DNA of 64,000 nt. Source: Bacteroidia bacterium. Its GTDB lineage: Bacteria; Bacteroidota; Bacteroidia; CAIKAF01. The notes below the pieces were generated by a model that saw nothing but the letters and a program-made list of their open reading frames with translations, made no database searches and had not been told where the DNA came from. The number at the start of each line of letters is the position of its first letter. The stretch's first letter is position 1. The DNA lies in NCBI GenBank assembly GCA_016742095.1, contig JACVCJ010000002.1, forward strand, positions 62,001 through 126,000. Direction: 5' to 3'. The position numbers were made by a program, and so were the translations under genes. Positions 42,540-50,948 of this stretch are shown here, one piece after another.

Positions 42540-42652
42540 CACACCGGTACAGAAACGGTGTGACGGATAAAAGTGGTGTAAGCAGGATTTGTAATAACGT
42601 GTCTTTTTAGTGAAAGAAAAGGACGGTCGCGTTTGGGCGATCGTCCTTTTTT
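42540..42652 (+). ncRNA. Candidate small RNA (about 110 nt)
   Basis: Two hairpins lie in a gene-free stretch: CACACCG (42540-42546) with CGGTGTG (42556-42562), and the terminator 42621-42652. Upstream at 42530-42538 there is a near-match to a -7 box (TTCTTTG). The combination suggests an independent plus-strand transcript. Alternatively the second hairpin only terminates the convergent minus-strand gene and the first is incidental. I recognise no RNA family. Confidence 0.3.
42621..42652. terminator. Terminator (bidirectional) before the 688-residue gene's 3' end
   Basis: GGACGGTCGC (42621-42630) and GCGATCGTCC (42637-42646) form a 10-bp stem with one G-T pair, with TTTTTT on the plus strand and TTTTCTTT on the minus strand. 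It lies about 20 bases past the stop of the minus-strand gene. Confidence 0.82.
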
Positions 42653-42670
42653 ATTGCGGGTTACGTGGCT

Positions 42671-44737
42671 CTATGGCATTCCTGTTCTTATCTGTTCCCT
42701 TACCTGTGTCTCGCTGCCGGCTTTCAGGTCCCCGTACATTTTCTGCAGGTTTTCATCTTTAAATACATACAGTTTTTCATCCTTCGTGGTTACAAAAACC
42801 GCCGTGGTATTCTGCGGGGAGAGTGAAAAAGCCAGTTTCTCTTCTCCTACGCGGACCCGGTACGTAAAGAAGCCTCTTGCATACCGGTCGGCCACCTGCA
42901 CATGCGATACGTCCAGCAAGCTATTCCCGTCGTAAAAAGTGCCCAGGAAATTCTGTTTATCCTTCATTTTATATTCCTGGTCACAGTTGATCAGTCCGAA
43001 ATCACTCACGCCGATCTTTACACTTTGTCCGAGCAGGTTACGGCCATAGTACACACCATCGAGCGTATCCGCGTTCTGCATTCCCGGCGTCATCCCCGTA
43101 CGCTGCACGAAACTCCGCTGCCGTTCGGCCATACGCCAGTTAAAAGTCCTCTCCTTGCGGCCTAAACGCTCCGTCATAAACGCCACTCTGCGGGCGGCCG
43201 TTCCTTTTAAGCCGCTTGTAACCCGGCGCCAGGGCTGGTATGTCAGCATGTCCAGCTCTTCAAAACCTTTGCGGTGCTTTAAAACCAGGGTAAAATAGCC
43301 CTCGCCGCGGTCAATGATATCGATATCGTGGTATTTTTTCCCCCGTACGTATTTCCGGCGGAATTCTTTTTCCGGCATATAATCGCGCAGCCAGGTATAG
43401 CGAAGCACATTCCCGATCTCGCGCATATGATCCGGCAGCCTGCCCGAAGACAGGATACGTGTGTATGCATTTCCATCTCGCCCTGTAACGACTTCCGGCA
43501 CCATTTTAAACTGATTGATACGACCGTTCACCTGGTAACGCTTCCCATCCATATCCAGCCAGTATGCAGATCCTCTTCTTTTCCCCGAATCCAGTTTGTA
43601 CGTAGTATTGAGGTCGGCAAAACGTTCGTCCCAGAGCCGGGTATCTATGCCCCGGGGACGTTTTCGCCCGGAGCGCATTTCGGCCGCCATAACCGTTCCC
43701 AGTATAATACGGGTACCTACCCTGCCTTTGTCATTCCACACATTGCCTTTTTCATCAAATTCGTAATAGGTATAACTGGACAGGGTCTCGTCCGTTTTCG
43801 GGAAAATAAGTTCCAGGTTACGTCCCTCTTTTATCTCCAATGTATCTCCGGAGGGTGTAAAGGCTCGCATTTCGAACATGCCCGCCGTGCGGAACATGAG
43901 GGTATCTCCGCTGCCGGGTAATTGGGTCCACATAGGCAGACCGGCGTTCATCATATCTTCCATGCTGGTCCAGGAACGGTAACGCAGCACCACTTCGCCC
44001 GTATATGCCCGGCCATGGAGGGTAAGACTTTTAAAAGGAATATGTACAAACTGTCCCCGGCCCAGCGGCAGGTAATCTCCTGTTTCCGCCGAAAAACGTA
44101 TGGCCTGTTCATTGCCGCCGCGCAGGTACGGAAGCAGTCCGCCGGCATAGTTCTCTACGGAAGATGTTACAGCCTGTGGGGTGGTATAATTCGGGCTGCG
44201 TCGACGCAGGAAGGCATTCCATCCGGCACTGTCCGAGCGGTACAGTACCTCGTCGATCAGCAGTTCGCGCCGTTCGGAAGCTCTGCCGTACACAAAAGTG
44301 CGGAAACTGTCGGCCTCGGCCCCGCGCAGCTGCAATACCGGCACGTCAAAAGCTGCGGGCAGGCTCAGCGCTTCTCCCCTGTCTTTTACAAAAAGTTCCA
44401 GCTGGTAAACCCGACCGCCCAGCGAAGCCGGTAAACCTGCGTATCCGTTCACAGAGGAAACAGAGAGAAATTCCAGTTCCGGCGGCAGTATATTCCAGAA
44501 GGCAGAATCCGGCAGGGCCGAAAATTCAATACGCAGTTCCGTATACTTTTTATTCTTCAGTACACGCGTAAGGTACGGCAGGCAGGAATCGGTGACCGTC
44601 CGTTTTATTTCCGGTGCATATTCCGCATTTTTCTTCCGGAACAGCTGTGGCAGCTCTTCACAGGAAGATACCTTCTGGGCATGCAGTACCGCATTAGCCA
44701 TCAGCAGGAAGCCGAACAGGGGTACGATTTTTTTCAT
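42671..44737 (-). CDS. Large secreted protein of unknown function
   Basis: A 688-residue protein with a signal peptide (about 1-20). No family is recognised with confidence. The N-terminal part (about 65-130) has a leucine-rich, LRR-like cadence (L-R-I-E-F-S-A-L-P, L-E-F-L-S-V, L-P-A-S-L-G). A middle segment (about 235-300), with I-P-F-K-S-L-T-L-H-G-R-A-Y-T-G-E-V, resembles the Y-T-G-x-V beta domain found in Bacteroidota surface proteins. The C-terminal half is basic and contains several short tryptophan-rich stretches. No T9SS tail is visible. It is followed by a strong terminator. Confidence 0.75.
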   Translation of the reverse strand: MKKIVPLFGFLLMANAVLHAQKVSSCEELPQLFRKKNAEYAPEIKRTVTDSCLPYLTRVLKNKKYTELRIEFSALPDSAFWNILPPELEFLSVSSVNGYAGLPASLGGRVYQLELFVKDRGEALSLPAAFDVPVLQLRGAEADSFRTFVYGRASERRELLIDEVLYRSDSAGWNAFLRRRSPNYTTPQAVTSSVENYAGGLLPYLRGGNEQAIRFSAETGDYLPLGRGQFVHIPFKSLTLHGRAYTGEVVLRYRSWTSMEDMMNAGLPMWTQLPGSGDTLMFRTAGMFEMRAFTPSGDTLEIKEGRNLELIFPKTDETLSSYTYYEFDEKGNVWNDKGRVGTRIILGTVMAAEMRSGRKRPRGIDTRLWDERFADLNTTYKLDSGKRRGSAYWLDMDGKRYQVNGRINQFKMVPEVVTGRDGNAYTRILSSGRLPDHMREIGNVLRYTWLRDYMPEKEFRRKYVRGKKYHDIDIIDRGEGYFTLVLKHRKGFEELDMLTYQPWRRVTSGLKGTAARRVAFMTERLGRKERTFNWRMAERQRSFVQRTGMTPGMQNADTLDGVYYGRNLLGQSVKIGVSDFGLINCDQEYKMKDKQNFLGTFYDGNSLLDVSHVQVADRYARGFFTYRVRVGEEKLAFSLSPQNTTAVFVTTKDEKLYVFKDENLQKMYGDLKAGSETQVREQIRTGMP

Positions 44738-44814
44738 CGAAAACAGGTTTTATGTATAGAGTTAAGGAAAGGCAGGCAAAAATAAAACGCTGCTATTTAT
44801 TCATTTCGTATTTC

Positions 44815-44847
44815 TCTACAAAAAAAATGCGCCCCGAAGGACGCATT
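44815..44847 (-). terminator. Flotillin operon terminator
   Basis: On the minus strand AATGCGTCC, a TTCG tetraloop and GGGGCGCATT form a stable stem followed by eight T, 28 bases after the flotillin stop. It also insulates the gene at 42671-44737. Confidence 0.87.
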
Positions 44848-44874
44848 CTCTGTTTCGCTGTATGTAGCAAAGCG

Positions 44875-46419
44875 TTATTGCACTTCTTCGCTGTTATTTT
44901 CTTCGGCCGGTTTTATTTCTTCGGCCTCTGCTTCTTTTTTGCCTTTGAGGTAAGCGGGCAGTTCCATACCGGCCATGCGGAAGAGATCGTCGAGCGGGGG
45001 AACGCTCTTCATCATGCCGCTGATAAAATTGGCGGTGTTCGTCTGTCCGTTGGCACCGCTGCCATTCCCGTCCCATACGGTAATTTTATCGATCTTGATG
45101 TTTTTCACGGCTTCTACCTGTGTTTTCACCAGTTCGGGCAGTTTATCGGCAATGAGGAAGGTTACGGCCTTGGTCGGGTCGCCGCCGGCAGCATTTACGA
45201 TGCGCTCGTAACCCTCGGCCTGCTTGGTAAGTATCTCGTATATACCCTTCGCTTCGGCTTCCATTTTGGCATAGATGGCGTCGGCCTGACCTTTGGCCTC
45301 GCGGCGCACTTTTTCGGCTTCGGCTTCGGCATCGATGATGGCTTTTTCCTTCGCGATCTCGGCCGGTACCACAATATTGGCCTTCTGGGAAGCGCGTTCA
45401 CGCTCGGCACGTTCTGTTTCGGCCTTTTTCTCGGCCTGGTAGGCTTCTTCCAGGGCTTTGGCCTGCTGTACCTTTTCGGCCGCGGTAGCACGTTTCATAG
45501 CTTCGGCCTCTTTCTCACGACGTTCGGCATCCGAAGCGGCAATATCGATCTTGGCCTTGTTCTCCCCGGTCACGGCCACGGCGTTGTTCTCCGCCACCTT
45601 GATACGGGTTTCCTTTTCGGCTTCGGCCTTACCGATGGCCTCGTCTTTTTTGGCCGAGGCAATGAGTACCTCGCGGTCCTTCACGGCAGAAGCGATCTGT
45701 ACGTCACGGTCGCGCTGTGTTTCGGCGATCTGTACGTCTTTGTCACGGTCGGCCTGGGCCTTACCGATCTCCCCGTAACGTTCCTGTTCGGCCACGCTCT
45801 TTTTGGCTTCGTTGATGGCCTTGGCGGCGGCTTCTTTACCCAGGGCCTCGATGTAGCCACTCTCGTCGCGCAGGTCGGTCACGTTCACGTTGATCAGTTT
45901 GAGACCGATCTTACGTAGTTCCGTATCTACGTTCTTGGCTACGTTGGCCAGGAATTTATCGCGGTCGGCATTGATCTCTTCAATGTCCATCGTAGCGATC
46001 ACTAGGCGCAGCTGACCGAAGAGGATATCTTTGGTAAGTTCCTGTATCTGACCGGCAGAGAGGCCCAGCAGGCGTTCGGCGGCATTGCTCATTACTTCCT
46101 GTTCGGTAGAAATGGCTACGGTAAAGCGGCAGGGTACGTCTACACGGATGTTCTGTTTAGACAGGGCATTGGTAAGGTTGGCCTCGATCGAGATCGGTTT
46201 CAGGTCCAGGAAGGCATAACTCTGCAATACCGGCACTATAAATGCGGCTCCACCATGCACACAGCGGGCCGATGAGGCCATACCGTCTGCCTTGCGGCCG
46301 GTTTTACCGTAAATAACCAGGATCTTGTCCGAGGGACAACGTTTGTAGCGGGCCAGGATAGCGGCAAAGGTGACCACCATCACTACCACGCCCACCAGGA
46401 TCGGGATCATTAGTTCCAT
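44875..46419 (-). CDS. Flotillin-like SPFH-domain protein
   Basis: A 514-residue membrane-anchored scaffold. One N-terminal TM helix (about 5-25) is followed by an SPFH/band 7 domain (about 30-230) and a long Ala/Glu/Lys-rich coiled coil (about 200-400), with repeats such as A-E-A-E-K-V-R-R-E-A. The C-terminus ends in an acidic E-A-E-E-I-K tail. Flotillins organise membrane microdomains. It is encoded 34 bases after the NfeD-like gene, the usual FloA/NfeD or YuaG/YuaF pairing. Confidence 0.92.
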   Translation of the reverse strand: MELMIPILVGVVVMVVTFAAILARYKRCPSDKILVIYGKTGRKADGMASSARCVHGGAAFIVPVLQSYAFLDLKPISIEANLTNALSKQNIRVDVPCRFTVAISTEQEVMSNAAERLLGLSAGQIQELTKDILFGQLRLVIATMDIEEINADRDKFLANVAKNVDTELRKIGLKLINVNVTDLRDESGYIEALGKEAAAKAINEAKKSVAEQERYGEIGKAQADRDKDVQIAETQRDRDVQIASAVKDREVLIASAKKDEAIGKAEAEKETRIKVAENNAVAVTGENKAKIDIAASDAERREKEAEAMKRATAAEKVQQAKALEEAYQAEKKAETERAERERASQKANIVVPAEIAKEKAIIDAEAEAEKVRREAKGQADAIYAKMEAEAKGIYEILTKQAEGYERIVNAAGGDPTKAVTFLIADKLPELVKTQVEAVKNIKIDKITVWDGNGSGANGQTNTANFISGMMKSVPPLDDLFRMAGMELPAYLKGKKEAEAEEIKPAEENNSEEVQ

Positions 46420-46453
46420 AGAGACTTATTTAGAATTGAAAAATGTTACAGAT

Positions 46454-47020
46454 TTAGATCTTTGTTACGATAAGGATGCTGTTTTCCAGTATAGACGTTA
46501 CTTTGATCACAGCGCCCGTAGGGATGGTATCGCCTTCGGTTACGGCGTCCACCTCGCGCAGGGTGTTCTGGATCTTTATATGAATTTTACCGGCTCCGCT
46601 GCGTTGCCCGGGAATGGTAAGATATACCGTACCCGTGGCGCCCACGGCCCCTTTCACTTCCATATTGCCGCTCTGTTGCAGTCGGGTCATGGCCAGGAAC
46701 ATATACATTACCGCCACCACCAGGGCCACACCGGCCAGGGCAGAGATCAGGATCAGCAGCCACTGGGCAGATACGGCGTTCTTAAGCGCAATGGCCGTCC
46801 AGGAAAAGCCCAGCAGAAAGTTTACGAGGTTACGCAGGGTAAAGAGCTGGAAAGCGCCGTGCGTGTCCATATCGCCGTCAAAATCGGCATCGAAATCCGT
46901 TCCGGCGTCCATGCCCACGAAGGTCATAACCGCCTGAAAGATAAAAATTGCGGAGGAGGCAAGTGCCACGCCCCATAGTACTTTGTAGTACATGTCCAAT
47001 GAGTTCCACCAGAGTTCCAT
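46454..47020 (-). CDS. NfeD-like membrane protein
   Basis: A 188-residue protein with three hydrophobic helices (about 14-35, 60-80 and 88-112) around an Asp-rich loop (D-A-D-F-D-G-D-M-D), and a C-terminal OB-fold domain (about 122-188) with the pattern G-A-V-G-A-T-G-T-V-Y-L-T, then G-A-V-I-K-V-T. This matches short NfeD1b partners of flotillins such as YuaF. It shares an operon with the flotillin gene and is divergent from the DtxR-family regulator. Confidence 0.8.
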   Translation of the reverse strand: MELWWNSLDMYYKVLWGVALASSAIFIFQAVMTFVGMDAGTDFDADFDGDMDTHGAFQLFTLRNLVNFLLGFSWTAIALKNAVSAQWLLILISALAGVALVVAVMYMFLAMTRLQQSGNMEVKGAVGATGTVYLTIPGQRSGAGKIHIKIQNTLREVDAVTEGDTIPTGAVIKVTSILENSILIVTKI

Positions 47021-47165
47021 AGATTTAGCTTTTAATAGTAAGGTATACGCAGACTGGCAGGCCTACGTTCCGAAAATACGAAAAACAGGTTAAACCAGCC
47101 GACGAATGTTCAAAAATGGGGCATTTCCGGGATAAAACGGGGTCATATTTCAGAATTTTAAGTTT

Positions 47166-47177
47166 CTTTGTACAAAG
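47166..47177. promoter_or_regulatory. 12-bp palindrome before the DtxR-family gene
   Basis: CTTTGTACAAAG is a perfect palindrome ending 11 bases before the regulator's ATG. Its left half resembles a -7 box (TTTCTTTG). It is a candidate autoregulatory site for the encoded metalloregulator. Confidence 0.4.
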
Positions 47178-47188
47178 GACAGGGCCAT

Positions 47189-47845
47189 ATGTATACCGTT
47201 TCGGAAGAAAATTACCTGAAGACCATTTTCCATATCAGCGGCCGGGAGAACCGCCGTGTATCCACCAACGATGTGGCCGAGGTGCTGCAGACCAAGGCAT
47301 CGTCGGTTACAGATATGATACAGAAACTGTCGGATAAAAAGCTGATCCGCTACGAAAAATACAAAGGCGTTTCCCTTACACCCAAAGGCCGCAAAATAGC
47401 CGCGTCCATCGTGCGCCGGCACCGCCTCTGGGAAGTGTTCCTGGTAGATAAACTGAATTTCAGCTGGGACGAGATCCACGAAATTGCCGAGGAACTGGAG
47501 CATATCCGTTCTGAAAAACTGGTGGACAAGCTGGAAGAATACCTCGGGTTCCCGAAAAAAGACCCGCACGGCGATCCCATCCCCGACCGCGAGGGTAAAA
47601 TGGACCATCACAAAGACTTTACCCTGGCCGACCTCGCCGTAGATGAACAGGGCATTATCGTAGGCGTAAAGGAACATTCCAGCGAGTTCCTGCAATATCT
47701 GGACGGCGTAAAACTGGTGCTGGGTGCGCGGGTAACCATCCGCAAAGTATTTGAATATGACCGTACTATTGTAGCCATGGTGGGCAATACCGAACTGATG
47801 CTCTCCGAGCGCGTGGGCAAGAATATCTACATTAACCGGGCTTAA
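47189..47845 (+). CDS. DtxR-family metal-dependent regulator
   Basis: A 218-residue iron- or manganese-responsive repressor. The start at 47189 (M-Y-T-V-S-E-E-N-Y-L-K) gives the standard family N-terminus. The winged HTH spans about 20-65 (T-N-D-V-A-E-V-L-Q-T-K-A-S-S-V-T), and the dimerisation and metal domain contains R-H-R-L-W-E-V-F-L and E-L-E-H-I-R-S-E-K-L. A C-terminal FeoA/SH3-like domain is present from about 150. It would be a natural controller for the iron uptake and storage genes in this window, although no shared site was confirmed. Confidence 0.88.
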   Translation: MYTVSEENYLKTIFHISGRENRRVSTNDVAEVLQTKASSVTDMIQKLSDKKLIRYEKYKGVSLTPKGRKIAASIVRRHRLWEVFLVDKLNFSWDEIHEIAEELEHIRSEKLVDKLEEYLGFPKKDPHGDPIPDREGKMDHHKDFTLADLAVDEQGIIVGVKEHSSEFLQYLDGVKLVLGARVTIRKVFEYDRTIVAMVGNTELMLSERVGKNIYINRA

Positions 47846-47875
47846 TTCTCCTGTTTTTTACCTGATAAATTATTT

Positions 47876-48398
47876 TACGCAGAGAGCGCAGAAACGCTTA
47901 TCAGTGCTTTTCTTTTGCCGGGTTTTGTCTCCCGCAGAGAGCGCAGATGCTTTTGCCAGTCTATTCTCCTATTGTGAACGTCTATAGATTTCTCAGCGAT
48001 CATCTGCGGGAAAAATAATATTCATTACCGTTGCTATGTCTTGTCTCCCAAAGAGAACACAGATGCTTTTACGCGGTCTATCCTTCTATTTTGAGCGCCT
48101 ATAGATTTTCAGCGATCATCTGCGGGAAAAATAATATTCATTACCGTTGCTATGTCTTGTCTCCCAAAGAGAACACAGATGCTTTTACGCGGTCTATCCT
48201 TCTATTTTGAGCGCTTATAGATTTTCAGCAATCATCTGCGGGTAGAAACTCTTAATGCTTATCTGCGTATATCTGCGGGAAAAATAATATAGATTAGCAC
48301 GTGTTATGCCCATCTGTAGTTTTTCTCAGCGATCATTTGCGGATAGAAATTCTTAAATGTTTATCTGCATATATCTGCGGAAAAATAATATATGAACT
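47876..48398. repeat. 116-bp tandem repeat region
   Basis: About 520 bp without coding capacity. A unit of 116 bp recurs at 47927, 48043 and 48159, each beginning TGTCTCCC and containing C-A-G-A-T-G-C, T-A-T-A-G-A-T-T and ATCATCTGCGGGAAAAATAA. The second and third copies are nearly identical. Diverged fragments with ATCTGCGGGAAAAATAATAT follow to about 48390. Inside the array are sub-repeats of CGCAGAGAGCGCAGA and TCTGCGT type. Confidence 0.85.
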
Positions 48399-48842
48399 CT
48401 ATTTATCCGTTTCTTTAAAGTCTTCCGTTTTCGGGAAGGCACCCAGGGCTTTGATAGCCGAAGCCGGTGTAGGATCTGCCAGGCGGCGGGTCAGTGTGTC
48501 GATCCAGGCGCCGTCCAGCGTAACCACGGCACGCACAACGCCTTCAGCATCGCTCAGGATATGCTGTATGGTCCAGCGGGCATAATCGTGCCGTACTCTG
48601 GCCAGGCGGGTATTGATAAATATCTTGTCCTCGAAACGGATCTCGCGGCGGAACACACATTCCTCGCGGAAGATCACCGGCCCGAAATGTTCCCTGCGCA
48701 TCACTTCGGTCGTGAGACCCACGGAAGCCAGCAGCTCGATACGGTGTTGCGCCCCGTAATCGTAATACACACTGTGGCGTACGTGGTAATTGGCGTCGAG
48801 ATCGGCCCAGCGTATGGCTATTTCTTTCTGAAATTCGGTCAT
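48399..48842 (-). CDS. Hotdog-fold acyl-CoA thioesterase, 4HBT-like
   Basis: A 147-residue single hotdog domain. I chose the ATG at 48842 (M-T-E-F-Q-K-E), because the sequence then begins with the typical first strand followed by W-A-D-L-D-A-N-Y-H-V-R, which holds the catalytic Asp of 4-hydroxybenzoyl-CoA/YbgC-type thioesterases. A longer upstream reading frame gives unrelated residues. It probably hydrolyses an acyl-CoA; the chain length is unknown. It is isolated between the tandem repeat and an inverted-repeat element. Confidence 0.85.
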   Translation of the reverse strand: MTEFQKEIAIRWADLDANYHVRHSVYYDYGAQHRIELLASVGLTTEVMRREHFGPVIFREECVFRREIRFEDKIFINTRLARVRHDYARWTIQHILSDAEGVVRAVVTLDGAWIDTLTRRLADPTPASAIKALGAFPKTEDFKETDK

Positions 48843-48911
48843 GATGTTCTTGTTTTGTTGCCCCCCTGCGTATGGGTATACGAAGGTATGTTTTTTTGTC
48901 AGTAAGTCTAT

Positions 48912-49009
48912 AGTGAAGGGTAATGAGCGAAGAGCCAGGGCTGACGCGTTTATTCGCTGACGCATGTATCCCGATCTCGCGGCTTCCCTCTTCTCATTAC
49001 TTTTCCACT
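48912..49009. repeat. Imperfect inverted-repeat element
   Basis: The left arm (48912-48936; AGTGAAGGGTAATGAG ... AGAGCC) is nearly complementary to the right arm (48981-49009; GGCTTCCCTC ... ATTACTTTTCCACT). The loop carries two GCTGACGC direct repeats (48940 and 48956). A GTCCG-type repeat follows directly at 49017. It resembles a small non-autonomous element or a long bidirectional terminator. Confidence 0.6.
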
Positions 49010-49016
49010 TTAACTG

Positions 49017-49041
49017 CGGACTCCGGACCTCCGGACTCTCT
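49017..49041. repeat. GTCCG-type intergenic repeat
   Basis: CGGACTCCGGACCTCCGGAC lies immediately before the stop of the gene at 49044-50015. Confidence 0.65.
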
Positions 49042-49043
49042 AC

Positions 49044-50015
49044 TTACAACATAACTTCGAGACGGACATTGTGTGTAGTATTAGCCAGGTCGTAATAGGC
49101 GTTGCAGAGAGCAGAGCGGAATGTTTTATGCGTCATGATGGCGCGGGTAAGTTCGTTTTTCAACTCAACGAACAAGACCCGGTCGGTTACGGACAACTGC
49201 GCTGACGTATCAAAAACGAACACGAGATCTTCACTCAGTTTACGCAGTTCTTCAGAAAGGAATTCGGTGCCTGCGTATTCCAGCCGGGCCATAATGCTGC
49301 GGCAGCGCTGTTGGAAGTCCGGGTTGTCCCCGTAGTTTCCGGCAAGTTCCTTTTTGTAACCTGCCAGGTTGAGGTTGCGTTCCGAAGGCGTTTCTTTTAC
49401 AAGTTCATTCCGGTAAAAACCATCTTTATCCGCTGTCATTCTGTATTCGCGGGCCGTTCCCTTCATGCGCAAATGGTCCTTATCTGCCCAGCCGTTCATG
49501 ACTTCATCATTGCCGATCAGTTCCAGTTCGGCCAGTTCAGGTAAGGGTAATTGCAGCGGAGCCGAAAAATCATACAGTTTCAATAAATAGGGACAGGCCC
49601 AGTAGCAGCCGATGACAGCCAGTATTTTTCCGTCGGGCGACAACTGAAAATCCGTCCATATAAAACCGTCCATCCCCGGGGAATAGCCCGCCATCTGCCG
49701 GCCACTGAGATCGATGAGCGTTTGTCCGCCGTAGATGTCCTCGGCACAGACCATGTATTCCGTTCCGTCTTTTTGCAGCCAGGCATGAAAGAAACGTCCG
49801 TCGTTCACCAAAAAATCAAAAAGCAGATCGCCGGAGTCCGTATCGTAAATACATACTTGCGTAATTTCGTAACTGATACTCTCCGTCCACATTTCTGCGG
49901 CACTAAGCCGGTATTTCCCCGAAGGGGACGTGTATTCATTTTGTTCCGAAAGTTTCCAGTCGTGTGTTTTGTACAGCTGTTGCAGTTCGGCGCGTATGTT
50001 TTCGATGTGGTTCAT
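49044..50015 (-). CDS. Cytoplasmic protein of unknown function
   Basis: A 323-residue protein with no signal peptide or TM helix. I recognise no family. The N-terminal 170 residues have beta-propeller-like rhythm with short Y-T-S-P-S-G-K-Y-R-L and F-Q-L-S-P-D-G-K-I-L-A-V-I segments; such S-P-D-G-K turns are found in WD40-like or PD40 repeats. The C-terminal 130 residues are helical and charged. Spaced by repeats from both neighbours. Confidence 0.7.
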   Translation of the reverse strand: MNHIENIRAELQQLYKTHDWKLSEQNEYTSPSGKYRLSAAEMWTESISYEITQVCIYDTDSGDLLFDFLVNDGRFFHAWLQKDGTEYMVCAEDIYGGQTLIDLSGRQMAGYSPGMDGFIWTDFQLSPDGKILAVIGCYWACPYLLKLYDFSAPLQLPLPELAELELIGNDEVMNGWADKDHLRMKGTAREYRMTADKDGFYRNELVKETPSERNLNLAGYKKELAGNYGDNPDFQQRCRSIMARLEYAGTEFLSEELRKLSEDLVFVFDTSAQLSVTDRVLFVELKNELTRAIMTHKTFRSALCNAYYDLANTTHNVRLEVML

Positions 50016-50030
50016 GAAGTAGTTGTTTTG

Positions 50031-50090
50031 AGTCCGAAGTCCGAAAGTCTGGAGTCCGTTTGGGGCCGATAGCTATCCGCTACAGGCTAT
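50031..50090. repeat. GTCCG-type intergenic repeat
   Basis: AGTCCGAAGTCCGAAAGTC, GGAGTCCG and GATAGCTATC with AGGCTATCT. It sits just upstream of one gene start and one gene stop. Confidence 0.65.
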
Positions 50091-50762
50091 CTACTGCTTC
50101 ACAAATTCGGGTTTAAAGTCGGTGTTTTCGCGGTAGAGTACCAGGGAGTTCTTACGGACCACGGCGGCCTGGTCTTTAATGAGGCCGATGTTACGCTCGA
50201 AGTTCAGGGTAAGCACGTGTTTGCTTACGGCGTATTCCGGTTCGTACACAAGGGACAGGCGCCGGGCCGGATCGCAGCTCAGTGAGATACGGAATGACTT
50301 TATGTTCTTTTCGGCTATACGTACACGACCATCTGCCCCGGGATGGTAGGTCTTTTCCCGGCCTTCTTCCGCCTCTACGGTCACTTGCAGGTAAGGCAGT
50401 GCGTAGATATCCGGCGTTATAAATTCGAAGGTGATGGAATCACTGTCGGCCAGCCGGATTTCCCGGTGCTCCTCTCCTTCCGTTGCAAAATCGATACGCA
50501 GAGGATTCGGATCCGAACTAAGCAGCAGGGTACTATCGTTCGAAAATGTATACGTACCATGGTCAGACAGGTGTCGCCGCGTCCCCAGCCCCGAATAACG
50601 TCCGCGGTAAAAAGTACCGTCCTTTTTCAGGATCAGGGTATCGATATAGGGTTTTATAAATTCGCCTGTTACTTTATAGATATAACGGCCTTTTATATTC
50701 TTTTGTGCGAAAAGCGATACAGAGAGAAAAAGCAATGTAAGCAGAACAGGTATCTTTTTCAT
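50091..50762 (-). CDS. Small secreted protein of unknown function
   Basis: A 223-residue protein with a signal peptide (about 1-19, ending S-L-F-A-Q). No family is recognised. The sequence is beta-rich with alternating charged residues and includes Y-K-V-T-G-E-F-I-K-P-Y and S-D-S-I-T-F-E-F-I-T. Probably periplasmic or surface. It is flanked on both sides by GTCCG-type repeats. Confidence 0.7.
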   Translation of the reverse strand: MKKIPVLLTLLFLSVSLFAQKNIKGRYIYKVTGEFIKPYIDTLILKKDGTFYRGRYSGLGTRRHLSDHGTYTFSNDSTLLLSSDPNPLRIDFATEGEEHREIRLADSDSITFEFITPDIYALPYLQVTVEAEEGREKTYHPGADGRVRIAEKNIKSFRISLSCDPARRLSLVYEPEYAVSKHVLTLNFERNIGLIKDQAAVVRKNSLVLYRENTDFKPEFVKQ

Positions 50763-50796
50763 AGTATGCGGTGTAAGTCTCTGTAAATATAGGAAA

Positions 50797-50933
50797 AAGT
50801 CCGAAGTCCGAGAGTCCGTAGTCCGGCGTTTATGTTCTTAAGTTAAACGTTTGCGCTATGATACCTGGTGTTTATGACTGAAGACTAACTGTTCACTTTA
50901 GCAATCCGGAAACCGGACTACGGACTGCGAACT
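50797..50933. repeat. Paired inverted GTCCG elements (REPIN-like)
   Basis: The left end (50797-50828) has AGTCCGAAGTCCGAGAGTCCG; the right end (50905-50933) has CCGGAAACCGGACTACGGAC. The two ends are inverted copies around about 75 bp that include GGCGTTTATG and TTAAACGTTT. The arrangement recurs at 51547-51700. Confidence 0.7.
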
Positions 50934-50948
50934 CTACTCCCATCCTCA

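Larger units (their letters stand above)
42341..42670. other. Intergenic region of 330 bp with a possible small RNA
   Basis: This gap separates dps from the convergent 688-codon gene. It contains the dps terminator, about 140 bp of AT-rich sequence with no ORF of note, a separate hairpin at 42540-42562 and a second terminator at 42621-42652. See the candidate RNA entry. Confidence 0.5.

Noticed and set aside
47876-48398. Possible CRISPR array
   Set aside because: The repeats are long (116 bp) and contiguous, with no unique spacers or cas genes nearby.
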